Positions 37,327-48,061 of a stretch of 64,000 nucleotides of DNA are shown here, piece after piece; within the stretch, counting starts at the first letter, position 1; each line of letters begins with the position of its first letter. Position numbers and translations under genes: made by a program. Where the stretch lies: positions 248,001 to 312,000 of the forward strand of contig NZ_JAELYA010000008.1 of the NCBI RefSeq assembly GCF_017589465.1, written 5' to 3'. The stretch comes from Pseudomonas schmalbachii. Its GTDB lineage: Bacteria > Pseudomonadota > Gammaproteobacteria > Pseudomonadales > Pseudomonadaceae. Under the pieces are notes generated by a model. That model worked only from the letters and a program-made list of their open reading frames with translations, did no database searches and was not told where the DNA came from.

Positions 37327-38361
37327 ATGCGTGTTCTGGGGTTGGAAACCTCCTGCGACGAAACCGGCGTCGCCCTCTACGACAGCGAACGCGGCCTGCT
37401 GGCCGACGCGCTGTTCAGCCAGATCGACCTGCATCGCGTCTACGGCGGCGTCGTGCCCGAGCTTGCCTCGCGCGACCACGTCAAGCGCATGCTGCCGCTG
37501 ATCCGCCAGGTGCTGGATGAGGCCGGCTGCGCGCCGAGCGATATCGATGCGATCGCCTACACCGCCGGTCCCGGCCTGGTCGGAGCGCTGCTGGTCGGCG
37601 CCTCCTGCGCCCAGGCCATGGCGTTCGCCTGGGGCGTGCCGGCCGTCGGCGTGCACCATATGGAAGGCCACCTGCTGGCGCCGATGCTGGAAGAGCAGCC
37701 GCCGCAGTTTCCGTTCGTCGCCTTGCTGGTTTCCGGGGGGCATACCCAACTGGTGCGGGTGGATGGCATCGGCCAGTACCAGTTGCTCGGCGAGTCGCTG
37801 GACGACGCGGCCGGCGAGGCTTTCGACAAGACTGCCAAGCTGCTCGGCCTCGGCTATCCGGGCGGCCCGGAGATCGCCCGCATGGCCCTGCGAGGCACGC
37901 CGGGGCGTTTCGTCTTCCCGCGGCCGATGACCGATCGCCCGGGGCTGGACTTCAGCTTCAGCGGCCTCAAGACCTTCGCCCTGAACACCTGGCAACGCTG
38001 CCGCGAGGCTGGGGACGACAGTGAGCAAACCCGTTGCGACATCGCTCTGGCCTTCCAGCAGGCGGTAGTCGAGACTCTCACCATCAAGTGCCGCCGCGCC
38101 CTCAAGCAGACGCATCTGAAGAGCCTGGTGATCGCCGGCGGTGTCAGCGCCAACCAGTCGCTGCGCGAGCACCTGGAAAAGATGCTGGGCGACATGAAAG
38201 GCCAGGTGTTCTATGCCCGCCCGCGTTTCTGCACCGACAACGGCGCGATGATCGCCTACGCTGGTTGCCAGCGCCTGCTGGCGGGGCAACAGGACGGCCC
38301 GGCGATCACCGTGCAGGCGCGTTGGCCGATGGAGAAGCTGACGCCGGTTGCCGGCGGCTGA
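37327..38361 (+). CDS. tsaD: tRNA N6-threonylcarbamoyladenosine transferase subunit TsaD
   Basis: 344 residues. Transfers the threonylcarbamoyl group to A37 of ANN-decoding tRNAs together with TsaB and TsaE. N-terminus [17 protein letters not shown], metal-binding [24 protein letters not shown], and the ATPase-fold segments [12 protein letters not shown] and [10 protein letters not shown]. Interestingly one likely target, a CAU (Ile-type) tRNA, is encoded 4.6 kb away. Divergent from rpsU; TATGAT at 37282 could be its -10. Confidence 0.98.
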   Translation: MRVLGLETSCDETGVALYDSERGLLADALFSQIDLHRVYGGVVPELASRDHVKRMLPLIRQVLDEAGCAPSDIDAIAYTAGPGLVGALLVGASCAQAMAFAWGVPAVGVHHMEGHLLAPMLEEQPPQFPFVALLVSGGHTQLVRVDGIGQYQLLGESLDDAAGEAFDKTAKLLGLGYPGGPEIARMALRGTPGRFVFPRPMTDRPGLDFSFSGLKTFALNTWQRCREAGDDSEQTRCDIALAFQQAVVETLTIKCRRALKQTHLKSLVIAGGVSANQSLREHLEKMLGDMKGQVFYARPRFCTDNGAMIAYAGCQRLLAGQQDGPAITVQARWPMEKLTPVAGG

Positions 38362-38381
38362 AACGGCCTGTTGCGGCGCTT

Positions 38382-38951
38382 CTAGAAGTGCCGTTCGCGG
38401 CCGGCGAGCAGGTCGCGCAGGTTGCCGCGGTGGCGCCAGACGATCAGGCCGGTGAGGATGGTCATCGGCAGCAGGGCTGCCGGTTGCTGCCAGGCGAGCA
38501 GCGGCAGAGTCAGCGGCGTGGCGACCAGCGAGGCGAGCGAGCTGGTGCGCGAGAGCCGGAAGGTAACCGCCCAGGCTGCCACCGCCAGTAGCGCTGCCGG
38601 AGGATACAGGGCGAGCAGCATGCCGGCGGAAGTGGCCACGCCCTTGCCGCCGCGGAAATTGAAGTACAGCGGGTAGAGATGGCCGAGCACCGCCGCCAGC
38701 CCGACCCAGGCGGCCTGCATCGTATCGAGACCGAGCAGGCGGGCAATGAGGACCGGCAGCAGGCCCTTGGCAAGATCGCCGGCAAGGGTGAGGATGGCGA
38801 GCTTCTTGCCCGCCAGGCGCAGCATGTTGGTGGCGCCGGGGTTGCCCGAGCCGCTGGCGCGTGGGTCCTCGGTGCCGAACAGGCGGCTGAGGAGCACTGC
38901 GAAGGACAGGGAGCCGAGCAGGTAGGCGAGGATCGCCAGTAACCAGACCAT
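38382..38951 (-). CDS. plsY: Acyl-phosphate:glycerol-3-phosphate acyltransferase
   Basis: 189 residues, about five membrane helices. It puts the first acyl chain on glycerol-3-phosphate using acyl-phosphate made by PlsX. Conserved loops: [11 protein letters not shown], the catalytic-site [21 protein letters not shown] and [16 protein letters not shown] at the C-terminus. Start at 38951 ([14 protein letters not shown]) equals the usual Pseudomonas start; an ATG three codons earlier is possible. Convergent with tsaD. Confidence 0.97.
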   Translation of the reverse strand: MVWLLAILAYLLGSLSFAVLLSRLFGTEDPRASGSGNPGATNMLRLAGKKLAILTLAGDLAKGLLPVLIARLLGLDTMQAAWVGLAAVLGHLYPLYFNFRGGKGVATSAGMLLALYPPAALLAVAAWAVTFRLSRTSSLASLVATPLTLPLLAWQQPAALLPMTILTGLIVWRHRGNLRDLLAGRERHF

Positions 38952-39022
38952 GGTTTCCACCGGGGCGAGTGAGTCCCCGATTCTAGCGGGGCGGTGCGCA
39001 GTTGTCGTGACCGCCTTGGAGC

Positions 39023-39385
39023 ATGCAGCGATTGGATACAGTTTTTATCGAGGGCCTGGAAGTCGACACCGTGATCGGCGTCTACGACTGGGAGCGCGGC
39101 ATTCGCCAGTGCCTGCGGCTGGATCTGGACCTGGGCTGGGACATCCAGCCGGCCGCGGCGGATGACGACATCGCCAGGGCGCTCGATTACGCGGTGCTGT
39201 CCGCGCGGGTCGGCGAATTCGCCCGCGACGCGCACTTCCAGTTGGTGGAAACCTTCGCCGAACGTCTTGCCGCGCTGCTGATGGCGGAGTTCGGCATCCG
39301 CTGGCTGCGCATCCGGGTGACCAAGCCGGGTGCCGTGCCGACGGCAAAGGGAGTAGGCGTGGAGATCGAGCGCGGATGTCGCTGA
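39023..39385 (+). CDS. folB: Dihydroneopterin aldolase
   Basis: 120 residues. Folate synthesis: 7,8-dihydroneopterin to 6-hydroxymethyl-dihydropterin. Family motifs: [21 protein letters not shown] near the start, [25 protein letters not shown], and the C-terminal [17 protein letters not shown]. The last 10 bases overlap folK, so the two successive folate enzymes are coupled. Confidence 0.97.
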   Translation: MQRLDTVFIEGLEVDTVIGVYDWERGIRQCLRLDLDLGWDIQPAAADDDIARALDYAVLSARVGEFARDAHFQLVETFAERLAALLMAEFGIRWLRIRVTKPGAVPTAKGVGVEIERGCR

Positions 39386-39918
39386 CCACCGTTTATCTCG
39401 GCCTCGGCAGCAATATCGAGCGCGAGCGCCATCTGGTCGCCGGCCTCGATGCCCTGGGCGGATTCATCGAAAACATCCACTGTTCGCCGGTCTTCGAGAG
39501 CGAGCCGGTGGGCATTCGCAGCGGCCCCTTCCTCAATCTGGCGGTGCGCGGCGAAACGCGGCTGCCGTTGCGCGAACTGGGCCTGCGCCTGAAGCACATC
39601 GAAGCGGACAACGGCCGTTACGCGCCCGATCGCAAGGGCCTGCCGCTGGATATCGACGTCTTGCTGTATGGCGGCTTGCATGGCGAATTCGACGGCCTGG
39701 TGCTGCCGCGTGCCGAGGTGCTGAAGAATGCCTTCGTGCTCTGGCCGCTGTCCCTGCTGGCGCCGGATACCCTGCATCCCGGCGCACAGCGCAGTTTTGC
39801 CGAGCTGTGGGCGGATGCGCGGATCGACCAGCATCTGTGGCCGGCGCCGTTCGAATGGCATGGCCGGGCGCTGACTCCGGCCGCCTTGCTTCAGGCCTTC
39901 GCGAAACCTTCCTTGTAA
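39376..39918 (+). CDS. folK: 2-amino-4-hydroxy-6-hydroxymethyldihydropteridine pyrophosphokinase
   Basis: 180 residues. Transfers pyrophosphate from ATP to the product of Fol[15 protein letters not shown] at the N-terminus. The usual later motif ([10 protein letters not shown]) and the pterin/Mg site [15 protein letters not shown] are present. Its 3' end overlaps the convergent cca gene by 28 bases. As I recall, PAO1 has the same neighbour order. Confidence 0.95.
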   Translation: MSLTTVYLGLGSNIERERHLVAGLDALGGFIENIHCSPVFESEPVGIRSGPFLNLAVRGETRLPLRELGLRLKHIEADNGRYAPDRKGLPLDIDVLLYGGLHGEFDGLVLPRAEVLKNAFVLWPLSLLAPDTLHPGAQRSFAELWADARIDQHLWPAPFEWHGRALTPAALLQAFAKPSL

Positions 39919-41123
39919 GCCTTGAGCGCTTGCAGGCGCTCGTGCTTCAGCGCTTCGCCTAGTTCCGCACCCTTCAGGCCGCGCTCCAGCAGCGGTTGCA
40001 CGCTGACCGCGCGGGCGGCCTGTGCGGCGCCGCGCAGGTAGGCGGCCTGTGGATAATCGCGCTGCTCGAAGCCATGGCGGCCGCGGGAGTCCATCTCGCA
40101 GGCAGCCAGGAACTCCTCGAACCGTTGCGGCCGGCGATACAGGTCGAAGGCCTGGAACAGGTCTGCGAGGGTGCGGGGACGCAGTTCCAGCGCGCGGTGT
40201 CCGTGGGAGTGGTATTCGCCGGTCAGCAGCGCCAGTTCCTGGCAATCCCGCGGTACCTTGAAGCGTGCGTTCACCGCTCCGATCAGCCGTAGCCCCAGTT
40301 GTTCGTGGCCATGGTGCTTCGGCCACTCCTCGCGAGGCGTGCGGCCCTTGCCGAGGTCGTGCATCAGGCAGGCCCAGCGCACCGTCAGCGGCTGGTCGTG
40401 TTCCGCGCACTGGCGCAGCACGTGGAGGATATGCACGCCGGTATCCACCTCCGGATGGTGCGCAGCCGGCTGCGGCACGCCGAACAGCGCATCGACTTCC
40501 GGAATCAGTACCGCCAGCGCGCCGCAGTCACGCAGGACCTGGATGAACACGTCCGGGCGCGGCTCCATCAGCGCGCGGGCGATTTCCTTCCAGCTGCGTT
40601 CGGCGGTAAGCGCTTCGAGTTCCCCCGAGCCGGACAGCTCGCGCATCAGCTCCAGGGTTTCGTCCGCGACGCGGAAGCTGAGCGGCGCATAGCGCGCGGC
40701 GAAACGCGCTACGCGCAGCACGCGCAGGGGATCTTCGGCGAACGCCGGGGAAACGTGGCGCAACAGGCGCGATTCGAGATCACGCTGGCCGCCGTAGGGA
40801 TCGATCAGCCGGCCGTGGTCATCCTCGGCCATGGCGTTGATAGTCAGGTCGCGGCGGATCAGGTCGTCTTCCAGGCTGACGTCCGGGCTGGCGTAGAAGG
40901 TGAAGCCGCCATAGCCCTTGCCGCTCTTGCGCTCGGTGCGCGCCAGAGCGTATTCCTCTCCGGTCTGCGGGTGCAGGAACACCGGGAAGTCCGCACCCAC
41001 CGGGCGGAAGCCCCTGGCGAGCATTTCATCGCCGGTGGCGCCGACCACCACCCAGTCGATATCGGCGACTGGCCGCCCGAGCAGCCGGTCGCGCACGGCG
41101 CCGCCAACTTTGTAGATCTGCAT
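39891..41123 (-). CDS. cca: CCA-adding tRNA nucleotidyltransferase with HD domain
   Basis: 410 residues. Adds or repairs the 3' CCA of tRNAs. Nucleotidyltransferase head [10 protein letters not shown] with catalytic D21 and D23 (ADIDWVVVG); ATP/CTP-selecting segment [34 protein letters not shown]-terminal HD phosphohydrolase domain ([22 protein letters not shown]) typical of the multifunctional gammaproteobacterial enzyme. Confidence 0.98.
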   Translation of the reverse strand: MQIYKVGGAVRDRLLGRPVADIDWVVVGATGDEMLARGFRPVGADFPVFLHPQTGEEYALARTERKSGKGYGGFTFYASPDVSLEDDLIRRDLTINAMAEDDHGRLIDPYGGQRDLESRLLRHVSPAFAEDPLRVLRVARFAARYAPLSFRVADETLELMRELSGSGELEALTAERSWKEIARALMEPRPDVFIQVLRDCGALAVLIPEVDALFGVPQPAAHHPEVDTGVHILHVLRQCAEHDQPLTVRWACLMHDLGKGRTPREEWPKHHGHEQLGLRLIGAVNARFKVPRDCQELALLTGEYHSHGHRALELRPRTLADLFQAFDLYRRPQRFEEFLAACEMDSRGRHGFEQRDYPQAAYLRGAAQAARAVSVQPLLERGLKGAELGEALKHERLQALKAYKEGFAKA

Positions 41124-41229
41124 GGGAATCCTCCGTCATGGCGGGAGGATAACGTAGACGCGAGGCTTTGGAGGGGATTGTCCTGATGTTGGCCAGCAGG
41201 CTGGCTCTTGCAGCTATGGCGTTGGGAGA

Positions 41230-41355
41230 CCCTCACCCTAGCCCTCTCCCAAAGGGAGAGGGGACTGTCCTGAGTTGTCGACGGCACACCTCCCAACACC
41301 GAAGCGCCCCCTCTCCCTCCGGAGCGGGGCGCGCAGCCAGGGCCAGGGTGAGGGG
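41230..41355. repeat. Long inverted repeat, CCCTCACCC family, copy 3
   Basis: CCCTCACCCTAGCCCTCTCC-CAAA-GGGAGAGGGG on the left and CCCCCTCTCC...CAGGGTGAGGG on the right. The right half contains an extra GC-rich insertion (GAGCGGGGCGCGCAG), so the symmetry is broken. It ends 8 bases before the SpoVR gene stop. Confidence 0.82.
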
Positions 41356-41363
41356 GTGTCGAG

Positions 41364-42917
41364 TCAGATCGGCGGAATGACCAGATCCAGCCGCGGGTAG
41401 CCCTCTTCGTTGCCGCTCTCACCCTTTGGGGGCATGTGGTGGGTGGTGACGACCTGCTCGCCCTGCAGGGTTTCCAGGTGGATGTCGAAGCCCCACAGGC
41501 GGTGCAGGTGCTTGAGCACGTCGTCGGTGGACTCGCCCAGCGGCTTGCGGTCGTGCTGCTGGTGGCGCAGGGTCAGCGAGCGGTCGCCGCGGCGGTCGAC
41601 GTTCCAGATCTGGATGTTCGGCTCCCGGTTGCCGAGGTTGTACTGCGCCGCCAGGTTCTGGCGGACGATGCGGTAGCCGTCGTCGTCGTGGATGGCGTCG
41701 ACCAGCAGGTCCTCCTTGTGGTCGTCGTCCTGGATGCTGAACAGCTTGAAGTCGCGGATCACTTTGGGCGAGAGGTACTGCAGGATGAAGCTCTCGTCCT
41801 TGAAGGTCTTCATGGCGAACTTCAGGGTGGCCAGCCAGTCGCTGCCGGCGATGTCCGGGAACCAGCGCTTGTCTTCCTCGGTGGGCTCCTCGCAGATGCG
41901 GCGGATGTCGCGGTACATGGCGAAGCCCAGGGCGTACGGGTTGATGCCGCTGTAGTAGGGGCTGTCGAAGCCCGGCTGGTAGACCACGCTGGTGTGGTAC
42001 TGGAGGAACTCCATCATGAAGCCGTCGTTGACCAGCCCCTCGTCGTAGAGGTCATTGATCAGCGTGTAGTGCCAGAAGGTCGCCCAGCCCTCGTTCATCA
42101 CCTGGGTCTGGCGCTGTGGGTAGAAGTACTGCGCCACCTTGCGCACGATGCGCACCACCTCGCGCTGCCAGGGCTCCAGCAACGGGGCGTTCTTCTCGAT
42201 GAAGTAGAGGATGTTCTCCTGCGGCTCGCTCGGGTAGCGCGCGAGTTCCTGTTCCTTGTCCTTGCCGCCGGCCCGCGGAATGGTCCGCCAGAGGTCGTTG
42301 ACCTGGCGCTGGATCAGCTCTTCACGCTCTTTCTGGCGCTGCCGCTCCTCCTCGGCGGAGATCGGGTAGGGGCGCTTGTAGCGGTCCACGCCGTAGTTCA
42401 TCAGGGCGTGGCAGGAGTCCAGCAGGTCTTCCACGGCGTCGATGCCGTAGCGTTCCTCGCACTGCATGATGTACTGCTTGGCGAACACCAGGTAATCGAT
42501 GATCGAACTGGCGTCGGTCCAGGTGCGGAACAGGTAGTTGCCCTTGAAGAAGCTGTTGTGTCCGTAGCAGGCATGGGCGATCACCAGCGCCTGCATGCAT
42601 TGGGTGTTTTCTTCCATCAGGTAGGCGATGCACGGATCGGAGTTGATCACGATCTCGTAGGCGAGGCCCATCTGGCCGCGCTTGTAGTTCTTTTCCGTGC
42701 TGAGGAAGTGTTTGCCGTACGACCAGTGGTTATAACCGATGGGCATGCCGACGGAGGCGTAGGCATCCATCATCTGCTCGGCGGTGATCACCTCGATCTG
42801 GTTGGGGTAGGTATCCAGCGCATAGCGCTCGGCGATGCGGCTGATCTCGCGGTCGTACTGGCGGATCAGGTCGAAGGTCCATTCCGAACCGGTGGCGATG
42901 GGCTGGCGCTTGCTCAT
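41364..42917 (-). CDS. ycgB: SpoVR/YcgB family protein
   Basis: 517 residues, close to full YcgB length. Conserved blocks: [92 protein letters not shown] (His-rich, potential metal site) and [20 protein letters not shown]. The biochemical role is unresolved; the family is linked to sporulation cortex in Bacillus and to stationary-phase stress in Gram-negatives. ATG 42917 overlaps the stop of yeaH by 4 bases and has an AGGAGG ribosome site. Confidence 0.95.
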   Translation of the reverse strand: MSKRQPIATGSEWTFDLIRQYDREISRIAERYALDTYPNQIEVITAEQMMDAYASVGMPIGYNHWSYGKHFLSTEKNYKRGQMGLAYEIVINSDPCIAYLMEENTQCMQALVIAHACYGHNSFFKGNYLFRTWTDASSIIDYLVFAKQYIMQCEERYGIDAVEDLLDSCHALMNYGVDRYKRPYPISAEEERQRQKEREELIQRQVNDLWRTIPRAGGKDKEQELARYPSEPQENILYFIEKNAPLLEPWQREVVRIVRKVAQYFYPQRQTQVMNEGWATFWHYTLINDLYDEGLVNDGFMMEFLQYHTSVVYQPGFDSPYYSGINPYALGFAMYRDIRRICEEPTEEDKRWFPDIAGSDWLATLKFAMKTFKDESFILQYLSPKVIRDFKLFSIQDDDHKEDLLVDAIHDDDGYRIVRQNLAAQYNLGNREPNIQIWNVDRRGDRSLTLRHQQHDRKPLGESTDDVLKHLHRLWGFDIHLETLQGEQVVTTHHMPPKGESGNEEGYPRLDLVIPPI

Positions 42918-44185
42918 GCGACTAGCCTCCTGTGGAACAGTTCGCGGAACACCGGGTAGATGTCGGCGGCCGAGACGATCTGCTGCTGGGCGAAGCTGTC
43001 TTCGAAGGCTTCGCGGATGCGCTCGTACTCGAACCACAGCGCCTGGTGCTCGCGCGGGGTGATCTCGACGTAGGTGTAGTACTGCACGAACGGCATGATC
43101 TGCTTCATCAGGATATCGCGGCAGACCGGCGAGTCGTCATTCCAGTTGTCGCCGTCCGACGCCTGGGCGGCATAGATGTTCCACTCGTTGACCGGATAAC
43201 GCTCGGCCATCACTTCCTGCATCAGCTTCAGCGCGCTGGAGACGATGGTGCCGCCGGTTTCGCGGGAGTAGAAGAACTCTTCCTCGTCCACCTCGCGGGC
43301 GCTGGTGTGGTGGCGGATGAACACCACGTCGATCTTCTCGTAGTTCCGCTTGAGGAACAGGTAGAGAAGGATGAAGAAGCGCTTGGCGATGTCCTTGGTC
43401 GCCTGGGTCATCGAACCGGAGACGTCCATCAGGCAGAACATCACCGCCTTGGAGGTCGGGTTGGGATGCTTGACCAGCAGGTTGTACTTGAGGTCGAAGG
43501 TGTCGAGGAACGGAATCCGCTCGATGCGGGCGCGCAGGCGGGCGATTTCCGCCTCCAGCGCCTGGATGTCGCCGAGATTGTCCGGCTCCTCGCGTTTCAG
43601 GCGCTCCAGCTCGGCCTTCGCTTCGCGCAGGGTGGCCCGGCTGCTGCCGGTCAGGGCGATACGCCGCGCGTGGGCCGAGCGCAGGGTGCGGATGATGTTG
43701 ATGCGCGAGGGGTTGCCCTCGTTGCTGATGCCGGCGCGCACCGTCTTGAAGGTGTCGCTGCCGGTCAGGTGGCGCTTGACCAGGTTGGGCAGCTCCAGGT
43801 CCTCGAACATGAAGTCGAGGAATTCCTCCTGGGTGATCTGGAAGACGAAGTCGTCCATCCCTTCGCCCTGGTTGCTCGCCTTGCCGCCGCCGCGCCCACC
43901 GCCGCCGCCGGAGGGGCGGGGGATGTGCTCGCCGGTGGTGAATTCCTTGTTGCCCGGGTGGACGATGGTCTGCTTGCCGCCGCGGCCGTGGTGCAGAACG
44001 GGTTCGTCGATGTCGCGGCCGGGGATGCTGATCTGTTCGCCGTGCTCCATGTCGGTGATGGAACGGCGACTGACGGCCTCTTCGACCGCCTTCTTGATGT
44101 GCTCACGGTAACGCCGCAGGAAGCGCTGGCGGTTCACCGTGCTCTTGTTCTTGCCGTTCAGACGCCGGTCGATGACGTAGCTCAT
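42914..44185 (-). CDS. yeaH: YeaH (DUF444) family protein with vWA-like domain
   Basis: 423 residues. N-terminus [32 protein letters not shown], then a glycine-rich linker ([21 protein letters not shown]), and a C-terminal von Willebrand A-like domain with the metal-ion motif MDVSGSMTQ (DxSxS). Conserved segments [35 protein letters not shown] are typical of DUF444. Works with the YeaG kinase in the stress response of E. coli. Cotranscribed with yeaG and ycgB judging by order and spacing. Confidence 0.95.
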   Translation of the reverse strand: MSYVIDRRLNGKNKSTVNRQRFLRRYREHIKKAVEEAVSRRSITDMEHGEQISIPGRDIDEPVLHHGRGGKQTIVHPGNKEFTTGEHIPRPSGGGGGRGGGKASNQGEGMDDFVFQITQEEFLDFMFEDLELPNLVKRHLTGSDTFKTVRAGISNEGNPSRINIIRTLRSAHARRIALTGSSRATLREAKAELERLKREEPDNLGDIQALEAEIARLRARIERIPFLDTFDLKYNLLVKHPNPTSKAVMFCLMDVSGSMTQATKDIAKRFFILLYLFLKRNYEKIDVVFIRHHTSAREVDEEEFFYSRETGGTIVSSALKLMQEVMAERYPVNEWNIYAAQASDGDNWNDDSPVCRDILMKQIMPFVQYYTYVEITPREHQALWFEYERIREAFEDSFAQQQIVSAADIYPVFRELFHRRLVA

Positions 44186-44287
44186 GAGTACTCCTCAGGG
44201 CCTGTGCCGTGGGGCTGAACCGCCACGGAACAGGTCCGAATGCGACGGCAATCGGCGCGCCGAAAGTCTCGACGCGCCGAAGGCAGA

Positions 44288-46210
44288 CTACTGCGACTTG
44301 CGAACCCGCAGATACCATTCCGACAGCAGGCGTACCTGTTTCTCGGTGTAGCCGCGCTCGACCATGCGTTTGACGAAGTCGTTGTGCTTTTGCTGGTCCT
44401 CTTTGCTCGCCTTGGCGTTGAAGCTGATGACTGGCAGCAGGTCCTCGGTGTTGGAGAACATCTTCTTCTCGATCACCACCCGCAGCTTCTCGTAGGACAG
44501 CCAGCTCGGGTTCTTGCCGTTGTTGGCAGCCCGGGCGCGCAACACGAAGTTGACGATCTCGTTGCGGAAGTCCTTCGGATTGCTGATGCCTGCCGGTTTC
44601 TCGATCTTCTCCAGTTCCTCGTTGAGGGCTGCCCGGTTGAGGATCTCGCCGGTTTCCGGATCGCGGTATTCCTGGTCCTGGATCCAGAAGTCCGCGTACA
44701 GCACGTAGCGGTCGAAGATGTTCTGACCGTATTCACTGTAGGACTCCAGGTAGGCCGTCTGGATTTCCTTGCCGATGAACTCGACGTAGCGCGGCGCCAG
44801 GTATTCCTTGATGAAGCGCAGGTAGCGCTCGCGGGTTTCCGGCTGGAACTGCTCCTGCTCGATCTGCTGTTCGAGGACGTAGAGCAGGTGCACCGGGTTG
44901 GCGGCGACTTCATGCGGGTCGAAGTTGAACACCTTGGACAGGATCTTGAAGGCGAAGCGGGTGGAAAGCCCGGACATGCCTTCGTCCACGCCGGCGGAGT
45001 CGCGGTATTCCTGGATCGACTTGGCCTTCGGATCGGTGTCCTTCAGGTTCTCGCCGTCGTAGACGCGCATCTTCGAGTAGATGTTGGAGTTGTCCGGCTC
45101 CTTCAGGCGCGACAGCACGGAGAACTGCGAGAGCATCTTCAGCGTATCGGGCGCGCAATGGGCATGGGCCAGCGAACTGTTGGCGAGGAGTTTGTCGTAG
45201 ATCTTGATCTCGTCGTTGACGCGCAGGCAGTACGGCACCTTGACGATGTAGATCCGGTCGATGAACGCCTCGTTGTTCTTGTTGTTGCGGAAGCTGTGCC
45301 ACTCCGATTCGTTGGAGTGGGCCAGGATGATGCCGCTGAACGGCAGGCCGCCGAGGCCCTCGGTGCTGTTGTAGTTGCCTTCCTGGGTGGCGGTCAGCAG
45401 CGGGTGCAGCACCTTGATCGGCGCCTTGAACATCTCGACGAATTCCATCAGGCCCTGGTTGGCGCGGCACAGGGCGCCGGAGTAGCTGTAGGCGTCGGCG
45501 TCGTTCTGCGGGAATTCTTCCAGCTTGCGGATATCCACCTTGCCGACCAGCGATGAGATGTCCTGGTTGTTCTCGTCGCCCGGTTCGGTCTTGGCGATGG
45601 CGACCTGGTTGAGGATCGACGGATACACCTTGACCACGCGGAACTTGCTGATGTCGCCGCCGAACTCGTTGAGGCGCTTGGTCGCCCAGGGTGACATCAC
45701 GGTGCGCAGGTAGCGCCGCGGGATGCCGTATTCCTCTTCGAGGATGGCGCCGTCTTCATCGGCGTTGAACAGCCCCAGCGGCGACTCGAATACCGGCGAA
45801 CCCTTGATGGCGTAGAAGGGCACCTTCTCCATCAGCTGCTTGAGTTTTTCCGCCAGGGACGACTTGCCGCCGCCCACCGGGCCGAGCAGGTAAAGGATCT
45901 GTTTCTTCTCTTCGAGCCCCTGGGCCGCATGGCGGAAGAAGGCGACGATCTGGTCGATGCATTCTTCCATTCCATGGAAGTCGGCGAAGGCGGGGTAGCG
46001 ACGGATCACCTTGTTCGAGAAGATCCGCGACAACCGCGAATCCACGGACGTATCCAGCAGTTCCGGGGAGCCAATGGCTACCAGCATGCGTTCAGCGGCC
46101 GTAGCGTAGGCGGTCTTGTCCTGCTTGCAGATATCCAGGTACTCCTGCAGGGAGTACTCCTCTTGGCGGGTCGCTTCGAAGCGTTCCTGGAAGTGACTGA
46201 AAATGCTCAT
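44288..46210 (-). CDS. yeaG: PrkA/YeaG family serine protein kinase
   Basis: 640 residues. AAA-like N-terminal module with Walker A in LLGPVGGGKSSL and a C-terminal PrkA kinase-like domain. Characteristic pieces: QEYLDICKQDKTAYATAAERMLVAIG, FHGMEECIDQIVAFFRHAAQG, GLPFSGIILAHSNESEW and CLRVNDEIKIYDKLL. In E. coli YeaG and YeaH help survival of nitrogen starvation. GAGGAG ribosome site directly upstream. A sigma-S-like -10 (CTATCCT) lies about 200 bases upstream. Confidence 0.96.
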   Translation of the reverse strand: MSIFSHFQERFEATRQEEYSLQEYLDICKQDKTAYATAAERMLVAIGSPELLDTSVDSRLSRIFSNKVIRRYPAFADFHGMEECIDQIVAFFRHAAQGLEEKKQILYLLGPVGGGKSSLAEKLKQLMEKVPFYAIKGSPVFESPLGLFNADEDGAILEEEYGIPRRYLRTVMSPWATKRLNEFGGDISKFRVVKVYPSILNQVAIAKTEPGDENNQDISSLVGKVDIRKLEEFPQNDADAYSYSGALCRANQGLMEFVEMFKAPIKVLHPLLTATQEGNYNSTEGLGGLPFSGIILAHSNESEWHSFRNNKNNEAFIDRIYIVKVPYCLRVNDEIKIYDKLLANSSLAHAHCAPDTLKMLSQFSVLSRLKEPDNSNIYSKMRVYDGENLKDTDPKAKSIQEYRDSAGVDEGMSGLSTRFAFKILSKVFNFDPHEVAANPVHLLYVLEQQIEQEQFQPETRERYLRFIKEYLAPRYVEFIGKEIQTAYLESYSEYGQNIFDRYVLYADFWIQDQEYRDPETGEILNRAALNEELEKIEKPAGISNPKDFRNEIVNFVLRARAANNGKNPSWLSYEKLRVVIEKKMFSNTEDLLPVISFNAKASKEDQQKHNDFVKRMVERGYTEKQVRLLSEWYLRVRKSQ

Positions 46211-46409
46211 GACGTCTCCTCGCTCGATGCAGTGAGCCGGCGCGGGATCGGTCGTGTGGGTGCGGGCGAGCCGCCAGTGTTGCCGGCGATTGTCCCCCAG
46301 AACTCCAACGGTACCTGGAAGCCCCTCCAGGACCGCTCCAAATGGTCACTGCCGATAACCCGGAAGCCGGTGTGCCGGCTCTCCCCTGTTTTTGGATGGC
46401 CTGAGGGAA

Positions 46410-46416
46410 AGGATAG
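46410..46416 (-). promoter_or_regulatory. Possible sigma-S type -10 for the yeaG operon
   Basis: CTATCCT on the minus strand in the 263-base yeaG-glpE gap, 6 of 7 to the CTATACT pattern favoured by RpoS. No convincing sigma-54 -24/-12 pair was found here. The rest of the gap shows two small hairpins (GCCGGC-ACA-GCCGGC near 46365-46380) and an AT-rich stretch after glpE. Confidence 0.35.
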
Positions 46417-46473
46417 TTCTGGATAAGAATCGCGCGAGTTAGTTACAGATTTTTTGACGAATTTTTTGTTTTA

Positions 46474-46803
46474 TCAGTCAGACGTTTCCCTGCTGGTGTC
46501 CTCGGGATAGACGCTGCGCCACAGCTCGAAACCGCCGTCCAGGCTGTAGACGTCGGAGAAACCCTGCTGGACGAAGTAGCCCGCCGCGCCCTGGCTGGAA
46601 TTGCCGTGGTAGCAGACCACCACCAGCGGCGCGTCGAGATCGGCCTTGGCGATGAAGTCGGCCACCGAATAGTTGTCGACGTGCTGCGAGCCGCTGATAT
46701 GGCCCATGGAGAAGCTCTGCGGGTCGCGGATGTCCACCACCTGGGCGCCGCTGGTGCGCAGCTGCTGGGCCTGGTCGGGGGCGATGCGCTTGAAATCGGT
46801 CAT
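46474..46803 (-). CDS. glpE: Thiosulfate sulfurtransferase GlpE (single-domain rhodanese)
   Basis: 109 residues. Active-site loop [12 protein letters not shown] with catalytic C64. The rhodanese start [20 protein letters not shown] is present. Moves sulfane sulfur from thiosulfate to acceptors such as cyanide or thioredoxin. It follows apaH on the same strand after 36 bases, as in PAO1. Confidence 0.96.
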   Translation of the reverse strand: MTDFKRIAPDQAQQLRTSGAQVVDIRDPQSFSMGHISGSQHVDNYSVADFIAKADLDAPLVVVCYHGNSSQGAAGYFVQQGFSDVYSLDGGFELWRSVYPEDTSRETSD

Positions 46804-46839
46804 GTCACGTGCCTCGTTGGGGCGTTTCGCCCCGGGAAA

Positions 46840-47663
46840 TCAGGAGTCTTTGCTGGCGCAGTCGCAGCTCAGGCGCTCGCCGGTGTCGACGTTCAGCAGG
46901 GTCAGGCTGCCGCCCCATACGCAGCCGGTGTCCAGGGCGAAAAGCCCCGGCTCGTTGCAGCGCCCTTCGAGCGCCGCCCAGTGGCCGAAGATGATCTTCT
47001 GTCCGCGGGTCTTGCGTTTCGGGTGGCTGAACCAGGGCGCGTAGCCCGGCGGCGCGGTATCCAGGCCTTCCTTGGATTTCAGGTCGAGCTTGCCGTCCTC
47101 GGTGCAGAAACGCATGCGGGTGAAATAGTTGGTGATCACCCGCAGGCGCTCGACGCCGTGCAGCTTCTTGTCCCACTTGGCCGGCTCGTTACCGTACATG
47201 CCGTCGAGGAAAAGTGGCAGCCGTTCGTCGTCGCGCAGCGCTTCCTCCACCTCGGCGGCGCGCAGGCGGGCCTTTTCCAGGCTCCACTGCGGCGGGATGC
47301 CGGCATGCACCAGGACGATGTCGCGCTGTTCGTCGTAGTGCAGCAGCTTCTGCTGGCGCAGCCAGTCGAGCAGGTCGGCGCGGTCCGGCGCCTCGACGAT
47401 CTCGCGCAGGGTGTCGGCCTTCTTCAGGCGCTCGATGTTGTGCGCGACCGCCAGCAGGTGCAGGTCATGGTTGCCCAGCACGCAGGTGACCGCGTCGCGA
47501 ATCGAATAGAGGAATCGCAGGGTTTCCAGCGACTGCGGGCCGCGGTTGACCAGGTCGCCGGCCAACCACAGCTTGTCGCGGGCGGGGTCGAAGGCGACCT
47601 GTTGCAGCAGGCATTTCAGCGGTGCGAGGCAGCCTTGCAGGTCGCCGACGGCATAGGTGGCCA

Positions 47664-47664
<1 letters not shown>
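46840..47664 (-). CDS. apaH: Diadenosine tetraphosphatase (symmetrical)
   Basis: 274 residues. Splits Ap4A to two ADP and can remove Np4 caps from RNA. Metallophosphoesterase motifs: [10 protein letters not shown] (GDxxG; E. coli has GDIHG), [24 protein letters not shown] and [10 protein letters not shown]. Overlaps apaG by 1 base (TGATG), implying coupling. Confidence 0.97.
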
Positions 47665-48044
<380 letters not shown>

Positions 48045-48061
48045 GCTGGTCTGCCTTGGAT

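Noticed and set aside
41436-42959. Plus-strand open frame opposite ycgB (507 codons)
   Set aside because: Val/Leu/Asp/Gln-rich shadow of the real gene without motif; ycgB on the minus strand has conserved family blocks.
46211-46473. Sigma-54 promoter for yeaG
   Set aside because: No GG-N10-GC pair with adequate flanks was found on the minus strand in this gap.
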